From assembly GCF_016598475.1 (NCBI RefSeq), contig NZ_JAEMUX010000074.1, forward strand, positions 1-46,289: a stretch of DNA of 46,289 nucleotides, read 5' to 3'. Under the pieces are notes generated by a model that was not told the origin of the DNA, searched no databases, and saw only the letters and a program-made list of their open reading frames with translations. Made by a program: the position numbers and the translations under genes. This document shows, in pieces, positions 23,651 to 31,792 of the stretch (positions are counted from its first letter, which is position 1; every line of letters starts with the position of its first letter). Source of the stretch: Streptomyces adelaidensis. Its GTDB lineage: Bacteria; Actinomycetota; Actinomycetes; Streptomycetales; Streptomycetaceae.

Positions 23651-24469
23651 ATGAGCGTCGACTGGGAGCCCGACCCGTCCGACAGCCTGAAGACGTTCGG
23701 AGCGTTCGTGCAGGCGCTGCGCGAGCATCACGGCTATACGAGAGAGCAGTTCGCTCCGCTGGTGCAGTACAGCGTGCATACGGTCGCGTCGATCGAGCTG
23801 GGGCGGAGGATGGCGGACGAGGTGTTCGTGGAGCGGGCGGATCGGGTGCTGGGTGATACGGGGGCGTTGCTGCGCGCCTCGAAGTACCTGTCGCGACAGC
23901 CTGGGTTGGCGTCGTGGTTCCGCAAGTGGGCGCGGTTGGAGGGCCAGGCGGTCAGCCTGAGTACGTACGAGTGCCGGTTGGTGCCGGGGTTGTTGCAGTC
24001 GGAGCAGTACGCGCGGGCCGTGTTCGGTGAGAGCATTCCGCCCCGGACCGACGAACAACTCGAAGCGCAGATGACGGCACGCATGGAGCGGCAACGGTTG
24101 TTCCGTGAACGGCCCAGCACCTCGTTCAGCTTCATCATCGAAGAGGCCGTCCTCCGGAGGGATCTGGGCGGACCGGACGTCACGCGCGGGATGCTCGACC
24201 ACGTGCTGGAGTACGTGCGGCTGCGGAACGTCGTGGTTCAGGTCATGCCGCTGAACAGCAGGCACCACGCCTGTCTCGACGGCCCCCTACGGCTCGTTGA
24301 GCTGCCGGACGGACGCCGTCACGCCTACTCAGAAGGACAGAAAAGCGGTCGGCTGATCTCCGACGTGAAAGAGGTCGGTGTGCTCTGCCAGCGGTATGCG
24401 ACACTGCGCTCGCAGGCCCTCTCACCCGCAGATTCCGAGGGTCTGTTGGAGCGAATGCGAGGAGCGTAA
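23651..24469 (+). CDS. Scr1-family helix-turn-helix regulator (WhiJ-like, paired with DUF397)
   Basis: A 272-residue regulator starting at ATG 23651 with GGAGG 10 bases upstream. The XRE-type HTH spans about residues 14-70 (FVQALREHHGYTREQFAPL, YSVHTVASIELGRRM). The rest is the Scr1 domain: LEGQAVSLSTYECRLVPGLL, YARAVFGE, MTARMERQRLF, VQVMPLNS. Such proteins pair with a small DUF397 protein in WhiJ/BldB-like regulatory units that affect development or antibiotic production. The stop overlaps the start of the DUF397 gene (TAATG), so they are coupled. Confidence 0.9.
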   Translation: MSVDWEPDPSDSLKTFGAFVQALREHHGYTREQFAPLVQYSVHTVASIELGRRMADEVFVERADRVLGDTGALLRASKYLSRQPGLASWFRKWARLEGQAVSLSTYECRLVPGLLQSEQYARAVFGESIPPRTDEQLEAQMTARMERQRLFRERPSTSFSFIIEEAVLRRDLGGPDVTRGMLDHVLEYVRLRNVVVQVMPLNSRHHACLDGPLRLVELPDGRRHAYSEGQKSGRLISDVKEVGVLCQRYATLRSQALSPADSEGLLERMRGA

Positions 24470-24729
24470 TGAGCAGGCCCGAGCTCGCCTGGTTCAAGAG
24501 CGGCTACAGCGGCACCGAGGGCGACAGCTGCGTCGAGGTCGCCCTCGTCTGGCGCAAGTCGACGTACAGCGGCACCGAGGGCGACGACTGCGTAGAAGTC
24601 GCCGCCTCCCCCTCCACCGTCCGCGTCCGTGACTCCAAGCTCCCCCGTAGCCCGGAGCTGGCGCTCTCCCCCGCGGCCTGGACCTCCTTCATCACCCAGG
24701 CGAGTGACTTCGGGCCGGACTCCCGGTAG
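24469..24729 (+). CDS. DUF397 protein with internally duplicated core
   Basis: An 86-residue partner of the preceding Scr1-type regulator. The typical DUF397 core (W-K-S-YS-..-CVEVA) occurs twice: WFKSGYSGTEGDSCVEVA at about 8-25 and WRKSTYSGTEGDDCVEVA at about 28-45, followed by a single RDSKLPRSPEL and AWTSFI tail. Normal members are about 60-65 residues. DNA copies (24490-24543 and 24550-24603) are nearly identical, so the duplication is recent. Presumed to bind the Scr1 domain. Confidence 0.9.
   Translation: MSRPELAWFKSGYSGTEGDSCVEVALVWRKSTYSGTEGDDCVEVAASPSTVRVRDSKLPRSPELALSPAAWTSFITQASDFGPDSR
24490..24603 (+). repeat. 60-bp in-frame tandem duplication within the DUF397 gene
   Basis: Two units, 24490-24543 and 24550-24603, share the identical run TACAGCGGCACCGAGGGCGA and differ at a few bases. 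The six bases between them complete the 60-bp period. Confidence 0.85.
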
Positions 24730-24768
24730 TCGGGCAGCTAAACAGACAATCCGCAGGCGCCACCCGTT

Positions 24769-24781
24769 TACGTTCATGCGG
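24769..24781 (+). promoter_or_regulatory. -10-like element for the deacetylase gene, leaderless type
   Basis: TACGTT at 24769-24774, six bases, then GTG 24781. No ribosome-binding site precedes the start. Confidence 0.5.
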
Positions 24782-25638
24782 TGATCGCACCTGTACGAAG
24801 AATCACCGTGCTCGCCGCGCTCTGCGCACTCGGCGCCGCCCTCGCCGCCTGCGGCACACAGCAGGCCTCGACCCGCATCGTCACCGCCACGACGCACCCC
24901 CCGGCCGTCGACGCCTCCCGGCCGCCCACGCTCGCGCCGGGGCCGGCCGGGCTGACCCCCGTGTTCGAGCACGGCCCCCGCGCGCGTCGCGACAGGACCG
25001 TGGCGCTCACGTTCGACGCGGACATGACCGTGGATCAAGGGGATCGGGCCGCTGCGGGCGAACGGTTCGACAACCCCGAACTGATCGCGGCGCTTCGGCA
25101 GTTGAAGGTTCCGGCCACGATGTTCATGACGGGGCGGTGGGCGGAGGAGTACCCGATCCAGGCGCGGTCGATCGGGCGGGACCCGTTGTTCGAGGTCGCG
25201 AATCACTCGTACAGCCATCACGCCTTCACCGAGGACTGCCACGGCCTGCCGACCATGGCGCCGGGGCGGATGCGGGCGGACCTGGAGCGGGCCTACCGGG
25301 TGTTCCGTGAGGCGGGGATCGAGGAACCGATGCCGTACTTCCGGTTCCCCGGCGGCTGCTACGACGGGCGCGCGCTGCGGAGTCTGAGCGCGTCCGGGGT
25401 GACGGCGGTGCAGTGGGACGTGGTGAGCGGGGACGCCTTCGCGACGGACGCGGACGCGGTGGCGCGGGACGTGCTGGAGGGGGTGCGGCCGGGCTCGGTG
25501 GTGGTCATGCACTGCACGCACAGTGCCGCGCCGGTCACGGAGAGGGCCGTACGGGCGATCGTGCCCGCACTGCGGGAGCGCGGGTACCGGTTCGTGAAGG
25601 TGTCGGAGCTGGTCGGGGCGACGGCGACGGCGAGGTAG
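24781..25638 (+). CDS. Polysaccharide deacetylase lipoprotein (NodB fold, CE4)
   Basis: A 285-residue exported enzyme that probably removes acetyl groups from a cell-surface polysaccharide or peptidoglycan. Signal peptide with lipobox LAAC; the lipid Cys is residue 24. CE4 motifs in order: TFDADMT (Asp-Asp pair), ANHSYSHHAFTED (metal His), YFRFPGGCYDGRAL, WDVVSGD and VVVMHCTHS. All metal ligands appear present, so it should be active on the outer face of the membrane. It starts at GTG 24781 right after a leaderless-type -10. Confidence 0.9.
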   Translation: MIAPVRRITVLAALCALGAALAACGTQQASTRIVTATTHPPAVDASRPPTLAPGPAGLTPVFEHGPRARRDRTVALTFDADMTVDQGDRAAAGERFDNPELIAALRQLKVPATMFMTGRWAEEYPIQARSIGRDPLFEVANHSYSHHAFTEDCHGLPTMAPGRMRADLERAYRVFREAGIEEPMPYFRFPGGCYDGRALRSLSASGVTAVQWDVVSGDAFATDADAVARDVLEGVRPGSVVVMHCTHSAAPVTERAVRAIVPALRERGYRFVKVSELVGATATAR

Positions 25639-25661
25639 GGGTCCGGTTCGCCGAGTCGTCC

Positions 25662-25674
25662 TACGCTGGATGTA
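25662..25674 (+). promoter_or_regulatory. -10-like element for the zinc-ribbon gene, leaderless type
   Basis: TACGCT at 25662-25667, six bases, then ATG 25674. Confidence 0.5.
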
Positions 25675-25856
25675 TGAGCGAGTACCGCGGCACCGAACCT
25701 ACCCCTCCCGCGGCGCCGGCCCCGGCCGACGGTCCGCCCTTCGCCGACTGCGTGCTGTGCCAGGAGCCCACCGAGTACCCGGAGTCGTACAAGGGGATCA
25801 CGCTGTGCCCCGTGTGCGAGTGGCGGGAGGCCGAGCGGACCGCCTGTTCAGGCTGA
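25674..25856 (+). CDS. Small zinc-ribbon-like protein, 60 aa
   Basis: MSEYRGTEPTPPAAP begins a Pro/Ala-rich N-terminus, then two CxxC knuckles, CVLCQEPTEYPESY and CPVCEWREAE, form a likely zinc ribbon. Function unknown. It lies 35 bases after the deacetylase gene with its own leaderless-type promoter and overlaps the convergent permease gene by nine bases at their 3' ends. Confidence 0.7.
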   Translation: MSEYRGTEPTPPAAPAPADGPPFADCVLCQEPTEYPESYKGITLCPVCEWREAERTACSG

Positions 25857-26516
25857 GCGGCGGGTCGTCAGGGCGCAGGCCAGGGCGATCGCGGCGGCCG
25901 TGAGGAGCGCGGCGGCCAGGGAAAGGACGGGGACGGGGATCGTCGCGCGCTGGGAGCCTTCCACCAGGGCGGTGATCGCCGCGTGGGCCGGGGAGCCCGA
26001 GACGACGAGGGCCAGCAGTGCGCCGAGGAGGAGTGCGGGGACGGCTCGGCCGGGCGAGCGCAGCAGGGGCCAGTTGGTGAGGGCGCCGACGGCCGTGCCG
26101 AGGAGGGCGCAGGCGAGGGTGGCCAGGAGGCCGGCGATGCCCGCCGGGAGGGCCGCGATCCGGGTCTGGTGGTCCGTGCTCGTCCAGTCGCTGATGACCG
26201 TGACGAAGAGGGTGGCCGCCGTGCCGAGGAGCGTGGCCGCCGCCAGCGCCACCAGCACACAGGCCAGGTGCGCACGGCCCGGTCCCGCTGCCGCTCCCGT
26301 ACAACTCCGGGCCGCCGGGGGCTCGTTGGTGGCGCAGATCCGTACCAGCCAGGCGGCGACGGGCAGGAGCGCGGCGGCCGAGTAGCCGAGCGAGTCGAGG
26401 ATCGGCTGCCCGCTCTGCACACCGATGGCGAGGAACGTCGCGTACAGGATGACGGGCGGCAGCCAGCGCTGGGATCGCAGGAGGAGGGCGGCCTGGTAGC
26501 GGAGGAGGGCGGTCAT
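25848..26516 (-). CDS. ABC exporter membrane subunit, 222 aa
   Basis: A hydrophobic protein with about six membrane segments (LPPVILYATFLAIGV, AALLPVAAWLVRICA, ACVLVALAAATLLG, AGLLATLACALLG, AVPALLLGALLALV, and a C-terminal helix). Its ATG shares one base with the stop of the ATP-binding gene (TGATG). It resembles the small permeases paired with single ABC ATPases in Actinobacteria; the transported substrate is unknown. Confidence 0.78.
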   Translation of the reverse strand: MTALLRYQAALLLRSQRWLPPVILYATFLAIGVQSGQPILDSLGYSAAALLPVAAWLVRICATNEPPAARSCTGAAAGPGRAHLACVLVALAAATLLGTAATLFVTVISDWTSTDHQTRIAALPAGIAGLLATLACALLGTAVGALTNWPLLRSPGRAVPALLLGALLALVVSGSPAHAAITALVEGSQRATIPVPVLSLAAALLTAAAIALACALTTRRSA

Positions 26517-27451
26517 CAGGAGCTTTCCACTTCCAGTTCGGCTGCGACTTCGGCTTCCGCTTCGGCTTCGGCTTCGGCTTTGGCCGGGACGGGTGACTCC
26601 GCGCCCACGGTCACCACATGCCAGGGCGGACGCGCACCCAGCAACGCCCGCAGCAGCGCGTCCGACCTCGCCTCCGGGACGGTGAACCGGTGTGTACCGG
26701 ATGCCGTTTCCTCTACGCCGGTCGCCAACTTCGCTATCTCGTCCGGGACTTGAGCCGCGTACGGTCCTTGCCCCTCGACCAGCACCACCGGGTCGTCCGT
26801 CGCCGCCCGCGAAAGTACCTTCTCCATACGGAGGTCGAGGGCGCCCCCGACGACCGCGTACGTGGCGTCCGGTACCCCGGTCAGGCGGCGCGGGTCGTGG
26901 TCGACGAAGACGACGGCGGCCCCGGCCCCGGTGCGCTCGACGACCACGCGCTCCAACTCGTCGCGGGCATCGGCGTCCAGGCCGGTCCAGGCCTCGTCGA
27001 GAACGAGCAACTGCGGTTCGGCGAGCAGGGCTTGGGCCACGGCGACCTTCTGGCTGCTGCCCTTGGAGAGCTCCGCCATCGGCGTACGGGCGTACTCGGC
27101 GGCGCCGAAGCGCTCCAGCCACTCGTCGGCCGCGTCGGCGGCGGCCGGGCGGTCCAGGCCGTGCACCGCGCCGAGATGGGTGAGGTACTCGGCGGCGGTG
27201 AACGGCAGCGCGGCCGGGAAGCGTTCGGGGACGTACGCCGTGCGCGGGCGTCCCGTGGCCCGGCCCTCCGTGGGCGCGTCGAGGCCGGCGAGGACGCGGA
27301 GCAGCGTCGACTTGCCGGTGCCGTTCGCGCCCTCCACCCGGATCAGCGCGCCGGGGGCGATCTCCAGGTCGACGCCCCGCAGCACCCAGGGGCCGCGCAG
27401 CCCGTAACGGCGGCCGACACCCTCCAGCCTCAGCAGTAACTCACGTTCCAT
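26516..27451 (-). CDS. ABC transporter ATP-binding protein
   Basis: A 311-residue ATPase that powers the downstream membrane subunit. Walker A GANGTGKSTLL about residue 40, signature-like ELSKGSSQKVAVAQAL about 130, Walker B LLVLDEAWTGLD about 155 and the switch His in FVDHDPRRL. A long C-terminal part follows the nucleotide domain and ends in a run of Glu-Ala dipeptides (KAEAEAEAEAEVAAE) from GCTTCG-type repeats. Start ATG 27451 (MERELLLRLEG); GAGGAT on the minus strand lies six bases upstream, suggesting a leaderless message. Confidence 0.9.
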   Translation of the reverse strand: MERELLLRLEGVGRRYGLRGPWVLRGVDLEIAPGALIRVEGANGTGKSTLLRVLAGLDAPTEGRATGRPRTAYVPERFPAALPFTAAEYLTHLGAVHGLDRPAAADAADEWLERFGAAEYARTPMAELSKGSSQKVAVAQALLAEPQLLVLDEAWTGLDADARDELERVVVERTGAGAAVVFVDHDPRRLTGVPDATYAVVGGALDLRMEKVLSRAATDDPVVLVEGQGPYAAQVPDEIAKLATGVEETASGTHRFTVPEARSDALLRALLGARPPWHVVTVGAESPVPAKAEAEAEAEAEVAAELEVESS

Positions 27452-27513
27452 GCGCCCATCCTCTAACAACGGCGCGAGGCGGATACGCGCCGGGGAAGGG
27501 ATCTGCCGCCTGG

Positions 27514-27526
27514 CAGACTGGGCGGG
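27514..27526 (+). promoter_or_regulatory. -10-like element for the Pth2-like gene, leaderless type
   Basis: CAGACT at 27514-27519, six bases, then GTG 27526. Confidence 0.5.
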
Positions 27527-28263
27527 TGACCATCAGTGACCCCGCTTCCACCCCCGCTTCCGCGCAGGACAGCCCCTTCCGGGACGAGCGGACCTCCCGC
27601 GACGAGGCGCCCCAGTTCGTGCTGCCCCTGGTCGCCCACATCGAGAAGGCCGCTCCCCCGGCGCGTACGGACGCGCTGGAGACGGCGGCGCGGGCCGTGC
27701 TGGTGATGCTGAGCGACGCGCGGGCGCTGGGGGACGGGGAGTGGGCCGAGGCGGTGCGGAGCTGGCAGGACGCCCGGATCCGCAAGGTGGTCCGGCGGGC
27801 GCGCGGCGCGGAGTGGCGCCGGGCCGAGGCGCTGCCCGGGATCACGGTGACGGGCAAGTCGGCCGAGGTGCGCGTCTTCCCGCCGGTCCCCCTCGACGGC
27901 TGGCCCAAGGACCTGGCCCGTCTCCAGGTCTCCGGCACGGACCTCGACGACCCGGAGCCGCCGGCCGGCCCCGGCCCCGCCGCCCCGGTCCTCTGGCTGA
28001 ACCCGACGGTCGACATGTCGGCGGGCAAGGCCATGGCCCAGGCCGGCCACGGCGCCCAACTCGCCTGGTGGGACCTCTCCGACGCGTCCCGCACCGCCTG
28101 GCGCGACGCGGGCTTCCCCCTCGCCGTCCGCACCGCCGCGCCCGCCGACTGGCCCGCCCTCACCACCTCCGGCCTCCCCGTCGTCCGCGACGCCGGCTTC
28201 ACCGAAGTCGCCCCGGGCTCCTGCACGGTGGTCGCCGACCACCGGCCGCTGCGCACCGGCTGA
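27526..28263 (+). CDS. Peptidyl-tRNA hydrolase, Pth2-like
   Basis: A 245-residue protein. The C-terminal half carries the Pth2 pattern NPTVDMSAGKAMAQAGHGAQ followed by LAWW, then LAVRTAAPADWPAL, VVRDAGFTEVAPGSCTVVA, which in archaeal/eukaryal Pth2 binds tRNA and cleaves the peptidyl ester. The N-terminal half (DERTSRDEAPQFVLPLVAH, LVMLSDARALGDGEWAEAV) is an extension usual in actinobacterial homologues. A classical Pth would be elsewhere in the genome. Starts at GTG 27526. Confidence 0.82.
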   Translation: MTISDPASTPASAQDSPFRDERTSRDEAPQFVLPLVAHIEKAAPPARTDALETAARAVLVMLSDARALGDGEWAEAVRSWQDARIRKVVRRARGAEWRRAEALPGITVTGKSAEVRVFPPVPLDGWPKDLARLQVSGTDLDDPEPPAGPGPAAPVLWLNPTVDMSAGKAMAQAGHGAQLAWWDLSDASRTAWRDAGFPLAVRTAAPADWPALTTSGLPVVRDAGFTEVAPGSCTVVADHRPLRTG

Positions 28264-28410
28264 CGGCCCCCGCGCCCGGACCCGCCCCGCCGCACTCCGC
28301 CGCACTGACTCGTGTCGGGGACCCCGCCTGCGCCCTCTCAGCCCGTTCAAAGCTCGTTGAACAACCCCGCCGCGCCGTACGTATCTCCCTGCACTGGCCA
28401 AGCAACTGTC

Positions 28411-28441
28411 CCAACGACCAGTTGGCATCATCCGGGAGGAT
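28411..28441 (+). promoter_or_regulatory. Leader hairpins over the ribosome site of DUF4142 gene 1
   Basis: CCAACGACCAGTTGG (28411-28425) forms a small hairpin and ATCCGGGAGGAT (28430-28441) pairs the Shine-Dalgarno GGAGG with the preceding ATCC. The same architecture precedes DUF4142 gene 2. Confidence 0.5.
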
Positions 28442-28445
28442 CACT

Positions 28446-29054
28446 TTGCGGCGTCTCAACGGCTCGCTCATCGCCGGCCTGGCCCTCGTCGTCACCGCCG
28501 GCGCGCTGGCGTTCCCCGTATGGTCCTACGCCGACCGTTCAGGCACCGGTCAGGCCAATATGGCCGCCGGTACGGTGAACACCCAGTGGGGGCCGCTGAC
28601 GGCCTCCGACCGGGATCTGATCATTCGCGTGCGGCTCGCCGGACTGTGGGAGCTGCCGGCCGCCGAGCAGGCGATGCAGCGGTCGGACAGCGCGACCGTG
28701 AAGGAGGCGGCGGACCACCTGATCGTGGGCCACAAGGACCTCGACGAGCGGGTGCGGACCGTGGCGAACCAGCTGGGCGTCGAGCTGCCGAACCAGCCGA
28801 ACCCCCAGCAGCAGGCCTGGCTCCAGCAGATGAGCAACGCCACGGACGACCAGTACGACCGCACGTGGGCGAACCTGCTGCGGTCCGCGCACGGCAAGAT
28901 CTTCCCGGCCATCGGGCAGGTGCGCAACGGCACCCAGAACACGCTGGTGCGCCAGCTGGCCTCGGACACGAACCAGACCGTGCTCGACCACATCACGTTC
29001 CTCGAGGCCACCGGAGAGGTCGACTTCGACGCGATCGCCAACGGCACGATCTGA
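28446..29054 (+). CDS. DUF4142 protein, exported/membrane-anchored (paralogue 1)
   Basis: A 202-residue protein starting at TTG 28446, with GGGAGGATCAC just upstream. Residues about 8-25 are a hydrophobic anchor or uncleaved signal (LIAGLALVVTAGALAF), followed by the extracytoplasmic helical DUF4142 domain: WGPLTASDRDLIIRVRLAG, LWELPAAEQAM, DHLIVGHKDLDERV, LGVELPNQPNPQQQAWL and LDHITFLEATGEVDF. DUF4142 is a ferritin-like four-helix family of unknown function. It is closely related to the proteins at 29171 and 31793, which bracket the MNIO enzyme. Confidence 0.85.
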   Translation: MRRLNGSLIAGLALVVTAGALAFPVWSYADRSGTGQANMAAGTVNTQWGPLTASDRDLIIRVRLAGLWELPAAEQAMQRSDSATVKEAADHLIVGHKDLDERVRTVANQLGVELPNQPNPQQQAWLQQMSNATDDQYDRTWANLLRSAHGKIFPAIGQVRNGTQNTLVRQLASDTNQTVLDHITFLEATGEVDFDAIANGTI

Positions 29055-29136
29055 CGCGGTCACAGCTTCACCACCCCCCTCAGCGGTCAAGCCCCACGAC
29101 CCGGGCGGCCCCGCAACCCCAAGCAACAGTCAGTCC

Positions 29137-29165
29137 CCAACTCTCAGTTGGTTTCCTCCGGGAGG
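29137..29165 (+). promoter_or_regulatory. Leader hairpins over the ribosome site of DUF4142 gene 2
   Basis: CCAACTCTCAGTTGG (29137-29151, 6-bp stem) and CCTCCGGGAGG (29155-29165), the latter folding the Shine-Dalgarno into a stem, followed by a TTG start at 29171. Confidence 0.5.
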
Positions 29166-29170
29166 CTCAT

Positions 29171-29986
29171 TTGCGACGCTCGAAGGGCTCTGTCCTCGTC
29201 GCCCTGGCGATCGCCGGCACGATCAGCGCGGTCGCGTACCCCGTGATCTACTCGTACCCCAACCGCAACGCCACGGCCGCGGCCGCGGCCGCGCTCACCG
29301 GCGACACGGTGACCACCCAGTGGGGGCCGCTCACCCCCGCCGACCGCGACCTGATCGTCCGGGTGCGGCTGGCCGGTCTGTGGGAGCTGCCGGCCGGGCA
29401 GCAGGCCCTGGAGCGGGCCTCCAGCCAGACCGTCAAGGAGGCCGCGGACCACCTGATCGTGGGCCACGCGGACCTCGACAAGCGGGTACGGATCATCGCC
29501 GCGAAGCTGGGCGTCGAGCTGCCGAACCAGCCGACGGCGGAGCAGCAGGGCTGGCTGGACCAGATGACCGCCGCCAAGACCGAGGCGGACTACAACAAGA
29601 CCTGGGCGAACCTGCTGCGGGCCGCCCACGGCAAGATCTTCCCGGCCATCGCCACCGTGCGGAACACCACCCGCAACACGCTGGTACGGCAGCTGGCCTC
29701 CGACGCCAACCAGACCGTGCTCGACCACATCACGATCCTGGAAGGCACCGGCGAGGTCGACTTCGAGACCATCGCCAACAACTCCGTCGGCGGCACCGCC
29801 AGCCCGACCGGCCCGCCGCCGCCCGAGCCCGGCCAGGTGCCGCCCGTCGCGCCCGCCGCCGAGCCGTCCACCAACCCCGACGTGAAGTCGAAGCCGTCGC
29901 CGACCACGCCCGGTCTGGTCCCCACCGGGCGCCCGGACCCGGAGGAGCTCAACGGGGAGCAGGGCGAACCGCAGATCCAGCAGTAG
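29171..29986 (+). CDS. DUF4142 protein, exported/membrane-anchored (paralogue 2)
   Basis: A 271-residue paralogue of the preceding gene, starting at TTG 29171 behind GGGAGGCTCAT. Hydrophobic segment about residues 7-24, an Ala-rich stretch (ATAAAAAAALTG), then WGPLTPADRDLIVRVRLAG, DHLIVGHADLDKRV, LGVELPNQPTAEQQGWL and LDHITILEGTGEVDF. It carries an extra Pro-rich tail of about 65 residues (PTGPPPPEPGQVPPVAP and on) that may cross or contact the cell wall. Tandem duplication with the first copy is evident in both protein and leader. Confidence 0.85.
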   Translation: MRRSKGSVLVALAIAGTISAVAYPVIYSYPNRNATAAAAAALTGDTVTTQWGPLTPADRDLIVRVRLAGLWELPAGQQALERASSQTVKEAADHLIVGHADLDKRVRIIAAKLGVELPNQPTAEQQGWLDQMTAAKTEADYNKTWANLLRAAHGKIFPAIATVRNTTRNTLVRQLASDANQTVLDHITILEGTGEVDFETIANNSVGGTASPTGPPPPEPGQVPPVAPAAEPSTNPDVKSKPSPTTPGLVPTGRPDPEELNGEQGEPQIQQ

Positions 29987-30070
29987 TTCAGCAGCAGTTC
30001 AGCAGTTGTCCGACAGGCGGAGAGCCCGGAAAGCTCAAATGTTGCTCTGAAGGTCCCCTCCACGGGGTTC

Positions 30071-30089
30071 GGCCCCGGCTGCCGGGGCC
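30071..30089 (+). terminator. Short GC-rich palindrome after DUF4142 gene 2
   Basis: GGCCCCGGCTGCCGGGGCC is a near-perfect 19-base palindrome lying 85 bases after the stop codon and 92 before the MNIO start. Terminator or operator; no T-tract. Confidence 0.5.
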
Positions 30090-30180
30090 ATCACTCCGTC
30101 ACGCCGGAACACAGGTCCGCCGTAGGAGACGCACACAGGGTCCTGGTGAAGCCGTGGCCGACGTGATCGAGGAGGGGACG

Positions 30181-31542
30181 ATGGAGCAGATCGCACAGTT
30201 GGGGACGGGCATCGGCTGGCGGCCGGAGATCGCCGACGCGGTCGAGCGTATGGCGGGGTCGAAGGGCTCGAAGGGCTCGGAGGGCGGTTCGCGGGGCGGT
30301 GTCGACTGGGTCGAGGTCGTCGCCGAGAACGTCTGTCCGGGCCACATCTCCGAGTCGCTGCTGCGGCTGCGCGAGCGCGGCGTCACGGTCGTCCCGCACG
30401 GCGTCTCCCTCGGCCTCGGCGGCGCCGACCGCCCCGACGAGCAGCGCCTGCGCTCCCTCGCCGAGCGCGCGGAGGCCCTGGGCGCCCCCCTCGTCACGGA
30501 GCACATCGCCTTCGTACGGGCGGGGGGCGCCCTCACCGCGTCGCCGCTGCTGGAGGCCGGGCACCTGCTGCCGGTGCCGCGCACCCGGGACGCCCTGGCC
30601 GTGCTCTGCGAGCACGTGCGCATCGCCCAGGACGCGCTGCCCGTGCCGCTCGCCCTGGAGAACATCGCGGCCCTCATCAACTGGCCCGGCGAGGAGATGA
30701 CCGAGGGTCAGTTCCTGTACGACCTCGTCGACCGCACCGGGGTCCGGCTCCTCATCGACGTGGCGAACCTGCACACCAACCACGTCAACCGGGGCGAGGA
30801 CCCCGCGAAGGCGCTCGAGGAGCTGCCGGTCGAGGCCATCGCGTACGTCCATGTCGCGGGCGGATTCGAGCGCGACGGCGTCTGGCACGACAGCCACGCC
30901 CACCCCGTCCCCCGGCAGGTCCTCGACATCCTCGCCGACCTCACCTCCCGCGTGACCCCACCGGGCGTCCTCCTGGAGCGCGACGACAACTTCCCGGAGC
31001 CGGGCGAGCTGGTGCGGGAGCTGGGGGCGATCCGGGGGGTGCTGGAGAAGGCCGAGGTGCGTGACCTGGGGAAGCGCGAGGAGACGGCGTCCGCCTGCGC
31101 ACCCGCCACGGCCGTGGCGGCCGAGCCCGCCGCCCGGCAGCGGCTCGGGCTGTCGCAGGCCGCGCTGTTGTCCGCGCTGGTCGCGGGGACGCCGGTGCCC
31201 GAGGGGTTCGACCGGGTGCGGCTGGGGGTCCAGGCGCGGGCTCTCGCGGCCAAGCGGGCGGACGTCGTGGCGAAGGTGGCGCCGGAGCTCCCGGAGATCC
31301 TCGGTTCGTCGTACCGGCCGGCCTTCGTCGCGTACGCGCAGGGCCATCCGATGGCCGACGGCTACCGGCGGGACGCCCTGTCCTTCGCCGAGCATGTGCT
31401 GCTGACGGACCGGCTGGAGGACGCGGAGGCCCTCCGTGAGCTGCGCCAGTGGTGGCTGGAGCGGTCGGGCCCCGCCCCGCTCTCCCAGCGTCCGACGGCC
31501 CGGCTGGCCCGCGCGACCCGCAGGGTGCTGCTACGCCGTTGA
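30181..31542 (+). CDS. DUF692/MNIO-family enzyme with C-terminal extension
   Basis: A 453-residue protein; ATG 30181 follows GGAGGGGACG. Residues 1-295 form the DUF692 TIM-barrel of multinuclear non-heme iron oxidases (MbnB, TglH, ChrH, bufferin enzymes), which modify ribosomal peptides at Cys or Asp. Candidate metal ligands are H73 (VVPHGVSLG), E107/H108 (VTEHIAF), E160/N161 (LENIAAL), D193 and H198/H201 (DVANLHTNHVN), H224 (YVHVAGG), D237/H239 (WHDSHAH) and E266 (LLERDDNFP); the set looks complete. Residues 26-40 are a Gly/Ser/Lys insertion from repeated codons. Residues about 315-453 are a helical extension (LSQAALLSALVAGTPVPEGF, YRPAFVAYAQGHPMADGY) that resembles the HvfC/DUF2063-type partner of MNIO enzymes fused in cis. 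Substrate unknown. Confidence 0.88.
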   Translation: MEQIAQLGTGIGWRPEIADAVERMAGSKGSKGSEGGSRGGVDWVEVVAENVCPGHISESLLRLRERGVTVVPHGVSLGLGGADRPDEQRLRSLAERAEALGAPLVTEHIAFVRAGGALTASPLLEAGHLLPVPRTRDALAVLCEHVRIAQDALPVPLALENIAALINWPGEEMTEGQFLYDLVDRTGVRLLIDVANLHTNHVNRGEDPAKALEELPVEAIAYVHVAGGFERDGVWHDSHAHPVPRQVLDILADLTSRVTPPGVLLERDDNFPEPGELVRELGAIRGVLEKAEVRDLGKREETASACAPATAVAAEPAARQRLGLSQAALLSALVAGTPVPEGFDRVRLGVQARALAAKRADVVAKVAPELPEILGSSYRPAFVAYAQGHPMADGYRRDALSFAEHVLLTDRLEDAEALRELRQWWLERSGPAPLSQRPTARLARATRRVLLRR

Positions 31543-31792
31543 GCCGGGGTGCTCGACCCAGATGTGCTGCGATTAACAAACCCGGCCCCCACACACGGGC
31601 TTGACGTCCTTTTCACTCCGCTTTCACACCACCTGTCCATGGCGTCGCGTACCCCATCCGACGCGGTTTGTCCCCTCCTCAACCCTTCCTCCTCCTACGG
31701 CAGTTGGCGTAGACCGGGCAGTAACATGCCGATCCGAAGGCCAACGAGCACCCGAAGCGCACTAGCGTGCCGTGCCGCGAGCAGGAGGCACC

